Source: Hoylesella pleuritidis JCM 14110 (GTDB lineage Bacteria > Bacteroidota > Bacteroidia > Bacteroidales > Bacteroidaceae). Taken from it: a stretch of 64,000 nucleotides of DNA. The translations under genes and the position numbers were made by a program. The notes under the pieces were generated by a model. The model ran no database searches and had not been told where the DNA came from. It was given only the letters and a program-made list of their open reading frames with translations. Location: assembly GCF_000613725.1 (NCBI RefSeq), contig NZ_BAJN01000005.1, forward strand, positions 101,811 through 165,810, read 5' to 3'. This document shows, in pieces, positions 9,611-18,258 of the stretch (the stretch's first letter is position 1; each line of letters opens with the position of its first letter).

Positions 9611-9710
9611 AAAATTTATCAGAAAAATTGCGACAACAGTTATGAATCAATGATATATTCCTATATCATCGACAATCAGAAACAACTCCAGCGATTATCC
9701 TTTCAAATGA

Positions 9711-9783
9711 GAAGTATAGGAGTAGTCGGGCACAAGTCGTATACCTCTTGCCCACAGGTATAGGATTTGTGGACAAGGTAACA
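9711..9783. repeat. Hairpin repeat of the TATAGG/CCTATA family, copy 1
   Basis: Alternating words GTATAGGAGT, GTATACCTCTTGCCCAC and GGTATAGGATTTGTGG form overlapping inverted repeats with GC-rich CCCAC loops. Similar arrangements are at 19888-19966 and, best conserved, at 27220-27278. Function unknown; the arrangement could terminate or stabilise transcripts, or be a mobile hairpin repeat. Confidence 0.5.
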
Positions 9784-9928
9784 TAAAGTATAAAAGTTTT
9801 CATATTCGTTTGCATTTGATATTAAATTGCTTACGAATATAAATAAAAACTTCTGGAAGTACAAGAATAAGCCCCGACCTTTCATCTAATCCGTGAAAAG
9901 ACCTGTTTATTCAAGTATGAAAATAGAA

Positions 9929-9956
9929 GTGCCGGCTCTTATCAAAGAACCGGCAC
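9929..9956 (-). terminator. Rho-independent terminator after rpmA
   Basis: GTGCCGGCTC (9929-9938) pairs with GAACCGGCAC (9947-9956); as minus-strand RNA this gives a 10-bp stem with one G-U pair, followed by the U-rich TTCTATTTTC. It lies 37 bases past the rpmA stop. Confidence 0.75.
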
Positions 9957-9992
9957 ACTATTGTTTGTTTGGAATAAGTTGTTACTTACTGA

Positions 9993-10256
9993 TTAAGCTT
10001 CGGCTTCAGGTATAACAGATACAACACTCTTATCGTGACGACCTCTATGGAAATTAACCACACCGTCAGCCAGCGCATAAAGCGTATCATCTTTTCCTAT
10101 ACCTACATTCTTTCCGGGATTGTGTTTAGTTCCACGCTGACGAACAATAATGTTACCAGCGATCACTTTCTGTCCACCCCAAATTTTAACGCCTAATCTT
10201 TGTGAAGCTGATTCACGGCCGTTCTTAGAACTACCAACACCTTTTTTATGTGCCAT
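9993..10256 (-). CDS. rpmA: 50S ribosomal protein L27
   Basis: The 87-residue protein starts [16 protein letters not shown] and has the L27 signature [16 protein letters not shown] (here [15 protein letters not shown]). It binds near the peptidyl-transferase centre of the 50S subunit. It starts directly with MAHKKG, without the processed N-terminal extension of Firmicutes L27. It lies 17 bases after rplU with a strong AGGAGG ribosome site in between, and is followed by a terminator at 9929-9956. Confidence 0.97.
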   Translation of the reverse strand: MAHKKGVGSSKNGRESASQRLGVKIWGGQKVIAGNIIVRQRGTKHNPGKNVGIGKDDTLYALADGVVNFHRGRHDKSVVSVIPEAEA

Positions 10257-10273
10257 TCTGAATTTCCTCCTTT

Positions 10274-10591
10274 TTAAGCGATTACTTGTTTAACTTCAAC
10301 CTCTGTGAACTGCGCACGATGCCCGTTCTTCTTACGGGAATCCTTCCTACGTTTCATCTTGAAAACGATAACTTTGTCACCCTTTACAAGCGGATTCACA
10401 ACTTCTACAACTACTTTTGCACCATCGACAGTAGGCGCTCCGACAATGATTGCTCCTTCTTTGTCTACAAGAAGCACCTTGTCAAACTCAACAGTCTTAC
10501 CGGCTTCAACATCTTTGATGTGATGAACAAAAAGTTTCTTACCTTGTTCCACCTTAAACTGCTGACCGTTAATTTCTACAATTGCGTACAT
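10274..10591 (-). CDS. rplU: 50S ribosomal protein L21
   Basis: The 105-residue protein starts [22 protein letters not shown], the L21 N-terminal signature, and ends in the basic [23 protein letters not shown] segment that contacts 23S rRNA. First gene of the rplU-rpmA operon. A -7 box at 10674-10681 gives a leader of about 75 bases. Confidence 0.97.
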   Translation of the reverse strand: MYAIVEINGQQFKVEQGKKLFVHHIKDVEAGKTVEFDKVLLVDKEGAIIVGAPTVDGAKVVVEVVNPLVKGDKVIVFKMKRRKDSRKKNGHRAQFTEVEVKQVIA

Positions 10592-10673
10592 TTTATTTGA
10601 TTAAACGGTTTCTCCGCAAGGCGATCGATCTCGTATCGATACTTCCTCAAGCCTATACGGACTAAATCGGATG

Positions 10674-10681
10674 CAAAAGTA
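10674..10681 (-). promoter_or_regulatory. -7 element for rplU-rpmA
   Basis: CAAAAGTA on the plus strand is TACTTTTG on the minus strand, matching TAnnTTTG, 83 bases before the rplU start. No convincing -33 at 19-base spacing. Confidence 0.5.
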
Positions 10682-10754
10682 ATAATAAAAAGTGAGAGAC
10701 TGAAATATACGAGAGGAATGTTTTCTTGCTTTTAAGAGAGATTAACGGTCTTAT

Positions 10755-10848
10755 ATAAAAAAGAAGCGATGACCTTCACAGGTAACCGCTCCAAATCTTC
10801 AATAGGTATTAGTTCCCTTTAAGGTAAAAAGATTGTTTTCAGGATAAC
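10755..10848 (-). ncRNA. Candidate small RNA of about 94 nt between rplU and the SusC operon
   Basis: A complete transcription unit without an open frame. A consensus promoter (10854-10884) fires leftward. From a start near 10848 the RNA would run to a stem formed by 10781-10790 (GGTAACCGCT) and 10765-10774 (AGCGATGACC): nine of ten pairs, including one G-U, and a six-base loop. It is followed by UUCUUUUUU ending near 10756. The rplU promoter lies further left, so this RNA appears separate from the ribosomal-protein leader. I do not recognise the family; comparison with Rfam (for example Bacteroidales-1 and 6S models) is needed. Boundaries are inferred from signals only. Confidence 0.5.
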
Positions 10849-10853
10849 ATTTG

Positions 10854-10884
10854 CAAAGTTAAAAGATTTTTCTTAACCGCCAAA
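10854..10884 (-). promoter_or_regulatory. Consensus Bacteroidota promoter driving the candidate small RNA
   Basis: On the minus strand, TTTG (plus-strand CAAA at 10881-10884), exactly 19 bases, then TAACTTTG (CAAAGTTA at 10854-10861). This is the best promoter match in the window. Confidence 0.65.
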
Positions 10885-11163
10885 CCTTTTAACTACTTTT
10901 TTCTGAAAAATTTTCCTGTGTTCCCACACAACTATTGAATATGGATATTTTCTTTTCAATTTAAAACGAATAATTCTATAAAAAGGGAACAAAAACAGCC
11001 TAAGTTATACTCCCCTATCAATGAGTATGAGACAAAGAAACTCTTCTTACAAAGTATATCAAAGACATCTTACCACCACCGATTCTATTTTATGATTATA
11101 TATATTTATCTGCGTTTTATATATTTTTCTTCATAACCTCCTTTTCGTTCATTAATATTTTAT

Positions 11164-11171
11164 TATCTTTG
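11164..11171 (+). promoter_or_regulatory. -7 element for the first SusC/SusD operon
   Basis: TATCTTTG lies 92 bases before the SusC start at 11264, with a TTTTCG stretch about 18 bases upstream as a weak -33. The same context (TTATTATCTTTGTCCCC) precedes the symporter gene at 20956, so the two promoters share flanking sequence. Confidence 0.6.
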
Positions 11172-11263
11172 TCCCCAAATCGAATCTATATACCTCAAAG
11201 GAAACCATATATTCCTTAAAAATAATAACCACAGAAGTAAATAACATTAATAGTAAACCATTT

Positions 11264-14200
11264 ATGAAAGGAAGCAAACAATCTTGGCGAGTAATGATGC
11301 TCTTGATGCTGGCTCTATGGACAACGTTTTCACAGCCATCAACTTACGCACAAACTCTCGAAACCGCACCAAAGACAGGTCAGCAACAATCGGGAGGTAA
11401 ACGAACGGTTAAAGGACAGGTTAAGGATGATCACGGTGATATCCTGATCGGCGTAACCGTATATGGAGGTGATGGTAAAGTGAGTTGCGTGACAAATATA
11501 GATGGTATGTATCAAATAAAGATACCGACAGGACGTACCACGATCCGTTTTTCCTATGTCGGTATGAAATCAGTCAATATTACCATCGAACCGGGAACAA
11601 GTGATGTTGTACATAATCTATCTATGGAGTCGAACAATACACTGAAAGATGTAGTGGTAACCGGTATCTTCCAAAAGAATAAGGAGGCCTTTACCGGTTC
11701 AGTGACGACTATCAGCAACAAAGAGCTAAAAGAATTCGGCAATAAAAACTTGCTTACTTCTATCGCTAACATTGATCCTTCATTCAATATGTTGGTGAAC
11801 AATCAATACGGTTCAGACCCGAACCATCTGCCGGACATACAAATTCGTGGTACCGCTAATTTACCAACTATAACCGATTTACAGGATAATACAAAAACCG
11901 ATCTCAATACACCTCTTATTATTATGGACGGGTTTGAAATTAGTCTAACTCGTATGATGGACCTGAACGAAGATGAGGTAGAATCAATCACCCTGCTCAA
12001 GGACGGTTCTGCTACCGCAATCTATGGCTCACGCGGTGCTAATGGTGTAATTGTTATCAAACGTAAGACACCTAAGTCAGGCCGATTACAATTTACCTAT
12101 ACAGGAAGTCTGAATATCGAGGCACCGGATCTGACCGACTATCATTTGCTCAATGCTGCCGACAAACTCGAACTGGAACGTCGTGCCGGTTATTATGACA
12201 GCAACGATCCGACACGCGACTTTAAACTGAAAAAGAAGTATGCAAGTATATTAGAAGATGTCGCACGAGGCATTAATACCGACTGGATGGCAAAACCCCT
12301 TCGCACCGGTACCGGACACCGACATAACATTAGAATTGAAGGAGGCGATGAGAGTTTCCGCTACTCGGCCTCTCTGCAATATAACAGTGTTGCCGGTGTT
12401 ATGAAAGGTTCTAACCGTGATAGTTTCAATGGAGGTATTACACTATCTTATCGACATCACGGACTCATTTTTACTAATGACCTCAACATCGGACATACTC
12501 AATCAAACGAATCTCCATACGGATCATTCTCAGACTATACGCGACTGAATCCTTATTGGCGCCCCTATGACGACAAGGGAAACCCTGTTAAAATGTTTGA
12601 CACCGATATCGATTTCTATGGCGGTTTCAGCAATCTACCTGCCAATCCACTTTATAATGCTACGCTCAATCAGAAAAATAGTCAGCAATATACCGACATC
12701 ACAAATAATTTTTCCATAGAATGGCGTCCATTTGAAGGCTTTATTACAAGAGGTCGTGTGGGATTCACTTGGAGAAACAGTGAAAGCGATATCTACAAAC
12801 CAGCCAAACACACAATGTTTGAAGCCGACGAGTACCAAACAGAAGAAGGAAGTTTACGCAAAGGTAGATATAACTATGGAACCGGGAAACTTACCAATTA
12901 TGAAATGGCACTCACAATGAGCTATTCTAAACTGTTTTCTGAAAAGCATTTACTTTATGCAGCCGCTAACTGGAATGTGACCTCTAATTTTTCCCGCAAT
13001 TATAATTTTGTCTTTGAAGGCTTTACTGACGAGAAGCTCGATTTCCCTTCTAATGCCCTACAATATCAAAAGGGTGGTAAGCCTTCGGGTGGAGAAGCAC
13101 GTACCAGGGCTGTAGGATTAGTAATGAATACGAACTATTCTTATGATAATCGATATTACACCGATCTGGCTTACCGTATAGACGGATCGTCACAATTTGG
13201 CAAAAACCGTAGATTTGCTCCGTTCTATTCAGTCGGTATCGGTTGGAATATACACAATGAAAGCTTTATGAAGGATGCAAGCTTCATCAATAAACTTAAA
13301 CTCAGAGCCTCTTTCGGACAAACAGGATCACAAAAATTCAGTGCTTATCAAGCTGTCGCCACTTATACTTATTACCTAAATGATCGCTATAATCAATGGA
13401 CGGGAGCCTATCAGAAAGCATTGGAGAACCCTAATTTGGAATGGCAGAAAACAGATAAATGGAATGCTGGTGTAGAACTCAACCTATTCGAGAACAGATT
13501 GAATATTATTGCCGATATCTATCTTGACAAGACTTCCAATTTATTGTCTTCCCTCAACTTGCCTTTATCAAACGGTTTTACCTCGTATGTAGAAAATATA
13601 GGAAAGGTGGAAAATCGAGGATTTGAACTCAAAGCCACTGCCTTTCTGCTCCGTAATACAAGCCATAGATTGGTTTGGTCTGTGACCGGATCTATCGTTC
13701 ACGATAAAGACAAAGTTGTAAAACTCTCTCAGGCGATGAAAGATGAATACGCCAAGCGACTGCTCTCACGAGGTACAACTCCTAATAGAGTGATCCGCGA
13801 AGGAGAATCTCAATATACCATATACGCAGTACCTTCATTAGGAATTGATCCCAGCAATGGTTATGAAATCTTCCGGAAAAAGAATGGTGAAATTACTTAC
13901 ACATGGGACGCCAATGACAGAGTTGCTTGCGGTGTAAATCGGCCAAAATACCGTGGAACATTAAGCAGTATGATTCGCTGGAAAGACTTTACTGCTAATA
14001 TAGCTTTCGGATATCGCTTTGGAGGCCAAATATACAATTCAACACTCGCGACTCGTATTGAGAATGCAGACAAGCGTTATAATGTAGACAGAAGAGTTTT
14101 CTATGACCGTTGGCAGAAAGTAGATGATCACACATTCTTCAAAGGACTGACTAATGAAACATCGACCTATGCTACTTCAAGATTCGTTCAGGATGAACGT

Positions 14201-14398
14201 ACACTTTCTTGTCAAAATATCCATTTGAGCTATATGTTCGGCAACAATCCATGGCTCAAACGCAATATAGGGGTTCAGGTGCTCACACTAAGCAGCGATC
14301 TGAGCGATTTATTTTATTTATCAAGTGTAAAGCAAGAGCGAGGACTCTCTTATCCTTACTCTCGTCGCTTTTCATTTACCTTATCCGTCGGTTTCTAA
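11264..14398 (+). CDS. SusC/RagA-type TonB-dependent outer-membrane receptor
   Basis: The 1044-residue protein has a signal peptide (MKGSKQSWRVMMLLMLALW, cleavage likely after TYAQ), a carboxypeptidase-regulatory-like domain (about residues 48-125: VKGQVKDDHGDILIGVTVYG), a TonB plug (DVVVTGIFQKNKEAFTGSV onward, with DVQIRG-like PDIQIRGTA and GSRGANGVIVI), and a C-terminal beta-barrel ending FTLSVGF with a terminal aromatic. It lacks an STN domain, so it is probably not a signalling receptor. SusC proteins import ligands captured by SusD using TonB energy. First gene of a five-gene operon; ligand unknown. No glycoside hydrolase is present nearby, which argues against a classical glycan locus. 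Confidence 0.9.
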   Translation: MKGSKQSWRVMMLLMLALWTTFSQPSTYAQTLETAPKTGQQQSGGKRTVKGQVKDDHGDILIGVTVYGGDGKVSCVTNIDGMYQIKIPTGRTTIRFSYVGMKSVNITIEPGTSDVVHNLSMESNNTLKDVVVTGIFQKNKEAFTGSVTTISNKELKEFGNKNLLTSIANIDPSFNMLVNNQYGSDPNHLPDIQIRGTANLPTITDLQDNTKTDLNTPLIIMDGFEISLTRMMDLNEDEVESITLLKDGSATAIYGSRGANGVIVIKRKTPKSGRLQFTYTGSLNIEAPDLTDYHLLNAADKLELERRAGYYDSNDPTRDFKLKKKYASILEDVARGINTDWMAKPLRTGTGHRHNIRIEGGDESFRYSASLQYNSVAGVMKGSNRDSFNGGITLSYRHHGLIFTNDLNIGHTQSNESPYGSFSDYTRLNPYWRPYDDKGNPVKMFDTDIDFYGGFSNLPANPLYNATLNQKNSQQYTDITNNFSIEWRPFEGFITRGRVGFTWRNSESDIYKPAKHTMFEADEYQTEEGSLRKGRYNYGTGKLTNYEMALTMSYSKLFSEKHLLYAAANWNVTSNFSRNYNFVFEGFTDEKLDFPSNALQYQKGGKPSGGEARTRAVGLVMNTNYSYDNRYYTDLAYRIDGSSQFGKNRRFAPFYSVGIGWNIHNESFMKDASFINKLKLRASFGQTGSQKFSAYQAVATYTYYLNDRYNQWTGAYQKALENPNLEWQKTDKWNAGVELNLFENRLNIIADIYLDKTSNLLSSLNLPLSNGFTSYVENIGKVENRGFELKATAFLLRNTSHRLVWSVTGSIVHDKDKVVKLSQAMKDEYAKRLLSRGTTPNRVIREGESQYTIYAVPSLGIDPSNGYEIFRKKNGEITYTWDANDRVACGVNRPKYRGTLSSMIRWKDFTANIAFGYRFGGQIYNSTLATRIENADKRYNVDRRVFYDRWQKVDDHTFFKGLTNETSTYATSRFVQDERTLSCQNIHLSYMFGNNPWLKRNIGVQVLTLSSDLSDLFYLSSVKQERGLSYPYSRRFSFTLSVGF

Positions 14399-14417
14399 TT
14401 ATTAAAATCCAAGAACA

Positions 14418-15830
14418 ATGAAATATTACAATATCCTAATTGCTTCTTTACTCACGCTAAGCGTAACAACGGCTTGCGATAAATTTCTCGATGTACTCCC
14501 TTCTACTGAAAAAGAAAAAAGAGAGATGTTCTCAACCTTAGACGGTTGTCGTAGTGTACTCATAGGAGCCTATATCCGAATGAAACAGACCAACCTCTAT
14601 GGACAAGAAATGGTGTGTGGAAGCATAGAAAATTTAGCTCAACACTGGACTTATACATCAGGTTCTATCGGAGAATATCTGAACAAATATGATTATAAGG
14701 CAAATACAGTAGAAACAACTATGGAGAACATCTATAATAATCTCTTCAAAGTTGTGGCCGATGTTAATGGATTGTTGGACGGTATCGAAAGTAACAGAAA
14801 AATACTCGATAACAGCAATTACAACTTATTAAAAGGTGAAGCATTAGCCTTGCGTGCTTTCTGTCATTTTGATATCTTGCGCCTTTTCGGTCCAATGCCC
14901 AATAATGTACCAGCATCCAAAATACTCCCTTATGTTACCGTAGTCTCAAATAAGCCCAATGCTTTCACCACCTATACAGAGTTTACTTCACAACTTCTGA
15001 AAGATCTCAATGATGCAGAAGCCTGTTTAACGAGAACAGATCCCATCAAATCTAAATCTATCGAGGCACTCAACCAAACGTCAGCGCAAGCAGATAACTT
15101 TTTCGGATATCGCCAGATGCGTATGAATTATTATGCTGTATGTGCCCTGAAAGCACGTATATATTTATGGATCGGTAATAAAGAAAAAGCATTAGAATAT
15201 GCAAAGCTCGTAATCGATGCTACAACACCAGGAGGGGATAAAACGTTTCGACTTGGTACACGCGATGATTGTTCACGTGGCAATAAGACCTTATCAACAG
15301 AACATATCTTTGATTTAAAAGTAAATAATTTGTCTGCTACTTTGGGATCAGGCCGAAGTTATCAGAAGTCAAAAACCGAGCTAACATCCCGACTCTATGA
15401 GACAGGAACTTCTGATATCCGTTTTGTGAATATGTGGGAAGAAGTAACCGCAGACTATCGAAAATCTTTCTATTTCCAAAAATATGTCCAGACAGAAAAG
15501 ATGCCCCCTCTCTCCAAAAATGTGATACCTATCATCAGATTGGCTGAAATGTATCTCATTGCATTGGAATGCAGCTCACTAACCGATGCCAACTCATATT
15601 ATGCAACCTTGTGTGCTGCTCGCGATATAACGCCGGCAAATATAACCGACGAAGAACAGCGGACCAAAGTACTTATTCAAGAATATAATAAAGAGTTCTA
15701 TGGTGAAGGCCAAACTTTCTATGCTTACAAGCGATTAGCCGTAAAAGACATTTATTGGGCTGCTGTATCCGGATCGGTAGAAACTTATGTTGTGCCTCTC
15801 CCGCTTAAAGAGGCTGTTTATGCAAACTAA
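14418..15830 (+). CDS. SusD/RagB-type surface nutrient-binding lipoprotein
   Basis: The 470-residue protein has a lipoprotein signal (LLTLSVTTAC, Cys at about 20) followed by DKFLDVLPSTEKEK, the SusD start pattern. TPR-like helices follow (GEALALRAFCHFDILRLFGPMP, YAVCALKARIYLWIGNKEKALEYAKLVID), with the C-terminal RLAEMYLIALEC and EYNKEFYGEGQTFYAYKR blocks. It sits on the outer surface as the lid of its SusC partner. It starts 19 bases after the SusC stop. Ligand not predictable. Confidence 0.9.
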   Translation: MKYYNILIASLLTLSVTTACDKFLDVLPSTEKEKREMFSTLDGCRSVLIGAYIRMKQTNLYGQEMVCGSIENLAQHWTYTSGSIGEYLNKYDYKANTVETTMENIYNNLFKVVADVNGLLDGIESNRKILDNSNYNLLKGEALALRAFCHFDILRLFGPMPNNVPASKILPYVTVVSNKPNAFTTYTEFTSQLLKDLNDAEACLTRTDPIKSKSIEALNQTSAQADNFFGYRQMRMNYYAVCALKARIYLWIGNKEKALEYAKLVIDATTPGGDKTFRLGTRDDCSRGNKTLSTEHIFDLKVNNLSATLGSGRSYQKSKTELTSRLYETGTSDIRFVNMWEEVTADYRKSFYFQKYVQTEKMPPLSKNVIPIIRLAEMYLIALECSSLTDANSYYATLCAARDITPANITDEEQRTKVLIQEYNKEFYGEGQTFYAYKRLAVKDIYWAAVSGSVETYVVPLPLKEAVYAN

Positions 15831-15843
15831 AAAGTGATTGAAT

Positions 15844-16680
15844 ATGAAAAAGATATTATATATAGTCTTATTGCTTTCCCTGTTTATAGCAGGTTGTAAG
15901 GAAGACGAGAAATTGATTTATCACGACAAGGCACGGGTAGAATTGGTAAGCGAAGACAAAAAAGCACCTGCCGACTACTCATATTCATTTGTTTGGGGAA
16001 GCGATACGAGAGTACGTGATACGGTGTTCATACCCATCAGAGTCATCGGAGGCTCATCCAATATTGATCGGCATATTATGCTCGAACAAATAAGCGAATA
16101 CAAAGTAACCTATACATACGACAATATAGGTAAAGTGAAAGATTCGACTGTCGTAGAACGAACAGATAAAGCTGTAGCCGGCAAGCATTACATTGCCTTC
16201 AACGATGAGTCGATTAAGCCACTCTTGACCGTCAAAGCAGGTCGGGTAAAAGATAGCATCGGTATTGTTGTTTTACGCGATGCATCCTTAAAAAAGAACA
16301 ACGTCAGATTACGCCTAAGAATAAAAGAAAATGAGAACTTCGGTATCGGTGAAAGACGATTGTTGGAACGGACGATCATTATCTCAGATAAGTTAGAGAT
16401 GCCATCCAACTGGAACTATACGACAAAAGCTTATTTAGGCAATTACAGTACACCTAAACATAAACTAATGCTGCTAGTTGTAGGCAATAAAGTAGATGAT
16501 ATGTGGGTTGCACAAGTCAATAAGTCTAAGTCATTTGCTATCTATTGGCGAGGGAAATTCATCGAGGCCTTGGAGTTATTCAACAACAATCCTGCTAATA
16601 TCACTTCGGGCTTGGCACCAATGCGAGAAGACCCATCCAATCCAAACAGTCCACTCGTAACATTCCCGACAGGAATATAG
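15844..16680 (+). CDS. DUF4843-like lipoprotein
   Basis: A 278-residue protein from ATG 15844, 13 bases after the SusD stop (a TTG two codons earlier is less likely). The lipobox is LFIAGC near residue 18, then KEDEKLIYHDKARVELV. The rest is beta-rich, including TVFIPIRVIGG and a VAGKHYIAF segment typical of DUF4843 proteins that follow SusD in this operon type. It probably sits at the outer membrane with the SusCD complex. Function is unknown. The family call rests on position and the DxVxIPIRxxG / AxxGxHYxxF pattern. Confidence 0.7.
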   Translation: MKKILYIVLLLSLFIAGCKEDEKLIYHDKARVELVSEDKKAPADYSYSFVWGSDTRVRDTVFIPIRVIGGSSNIDRHIMLEQISEYKVTYTYDNIGKVKDSTVVERTDKAVAGKHYIAFNDESIKPLLTVKAGRVKDSIGIVVLRDASLKKNNVRLRLRIKENENFGIGERRLLERTIIISDKLEMPSNWNYTTKAYLGNYSTPKHKLMLLVVGNKVDDMWVAQVNKSKSFAIYWRGKFIEALELFNNNPANITSGLAPMREDPSNPNSPLVTFPTGI

Positions 16681-16752
16681 CCATCGTTCCCAATGCCTTT
16701 TAAGTCGAGGCAAGCAGAACACAAGACTTATCATTCAAAAACATAGAAACAG

Positions 16753-18252
16753 ATGAAACATATCAATATTTTTTTAGGGCTTATAACAGCTTTCTTGCTG
16801 AACAGTTGCTTTTCGGATAATGGCAACTATAATTACAAAGATCCTCTCAACATTCATATAGAAGGGGTAAAAAATGCTTATACAGTAAGCCCGACGGGAG
16901 ACAAATTGCAAATAAGTCCGAAGATTTATCCCGAAGGCCGACAATATGACTGCTTCTGGGCCATAATCCCAGCTTCGGCTTCTTGGGGTGAACAATTAGA
17001 TACAATTTCACACAAACAAGAATTAGACTATGCCGTCAACTTGAATGTGGGCAGCTACAAATTGCGTTTATGTGCCAAAGACAGGGCTACCGGGGTATTC
17101 GCCTATGAGGAATATGACCTGCACGTAACCACAGACATGAATACTGGCTGGTGGGTACTAAAAAGTGAAAACGACAGCACAGATATTGATTTCTTCTCGG
17201 ACGAGAAGACAAAAACAGACATCATACACACGGCCAATGGACACCATTTACAAGGTCTCGCACAAAATCTGTACTTTACCTTTTGCTATTGGGACTTCGA
17301 CGAGTCAACACAGAAAGACAAAAGAGTCAATGCCGTATTTATAGCAAGCCGTAACGACTTGGCCGCTCTCGATTATTTTACGGGCAAAATCATTCGAGGT
17401 TATGACGCTCTTTTCATCGACAAGCCTACACGGAGAGAAGTACACAGTATGTTTGCCGGTCCATCGGATGTACACGTTTATGCGGGCGATCATATCTACA
17501 CGCTTTTCAACTCCCGCTATGACATTTATAAACAATTTATCATCAAAACTTTGGGAGACTATCGTATTTCTCCCATTCAACATTCAGGCAGATCATTACC
17601 CTTACTGTTTAACGAAAAGAACAGTTCTTTTTGCAGTGTGAGCCGGTCGTCGACAAGTATCGACTACTTTACAGACGGAGTTCCTTCTCCTAAAAATATG
17701 GATATGGATCTGCTCTTTATGGGTGGTCTCACTACTTCGGCCTATACCCAAGGAGACGTTGCATTAGCCATTATGAAAAAGAAGAAAGAAGATAAATATT
17801 ATCTGCTTACCCTCAACGGGCAACCTAATAATATGGATTCAAACCCTATTAAGAAAATAGAAGAACTAAACGGAACATTGAGTGTTTTACAAGCTCAACA
17901 CAGGACATTGAACCAAAACAACCGGATTATCTATTATGCCAAGGACAACCGACTTTATACCTGCAATCTCGACAATATGACCGAATCGGAACAAGGTATA
18001 AGCTGGACGGCCGGCGAGAAAATCACTTATATGGAATTTCTGAAATACTCTCCTTATGGGCTCGACAGTTCTTGGTTCGATTATTTGGCTATTGCAACCT
18101 CGGAAAACGGTTGTTATAAGCTCTACCTACATCCTGTAAATGCCGGTAAAGTAATGCCAGCCGTTAAAACATTAGAAGGAAAAGGCGAGGTGAAACGTGC
18201 TTGCTTTATGAGTCAGACACCCCGTGGTATTTATACATCTACTTTATTTTAA
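16753..18252 (+). CDS. PKD-like family lipoprotein
   Basis: The 499-residue protein has the lipobox AFLLNSC (Cys near 19), then SDNGNYNYKDPLNIHIEGV and an Ig/PKD-like N-terminal region with a YKLRLCAKDRATGVFAYEEYDLHV strand pattern. The C-terminal two thirds contain repeated short beta segments suggestive of a propeller (for example NRIIYYAKDNRLYTCNL). Proteins of this layout follow DUF4843 genes in SusC/SusD operons. It is probably surface-exposed and ligand-binding. It lies 72 bases downstream of the DUF4843-like gene. No catalytic motif is visible. Confidence 0.7.
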   Translation: MKHINIFLGLITAFLLNSCFSDNGNYNYKDPLNIHIEGVKNAYTVSPTGDKLQISPKIYPEGRQYDCFWAIIPASASWGEQLDTISHKQELDYAVNLNVGSYKLRLCAKDRATGVFAYEEYDLHVTTDMNTGWWVLKSENDSTDIDFFSDEKTKTDIIHTANGHHLQGLAQNLYFTFCYWDFDESTQKDKRVNAVFIASRNDLAALDYFTGKIIRGYDALFIDKPTRREVHSMFAGPSDVHVYAGDHIYTLFNSRYDIYKQFIIKTLGDYRISPIQHSGRSLPLLFNEKNSSFCSVSRSSTSIDYFTDGVPSPKNMDMDLLFMGGLTTSAYTQGDVALAIMKKKKEDKYYLLTLNGQPNNMDSNPIKKIEELNGTLSVLQAQHRTLNQNNRIIYYAKDNRLYTCNLDNMTESEQGISWTAGEKITYMEFLKYSPYGLDSSWFDYLAIATSENGCYKLYLHPVNAGKVMPAVKTLEGKGEVKRACFMSQTPRGIYTSTLF

Positions 18253-18258
18253 AGCTTT

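Noticed and set aside
9703..9885. 60-residue minus-strand frame
   Set aside because: It runs through the hairpin repeat at 9711-9783 and has no recognisable pattern.
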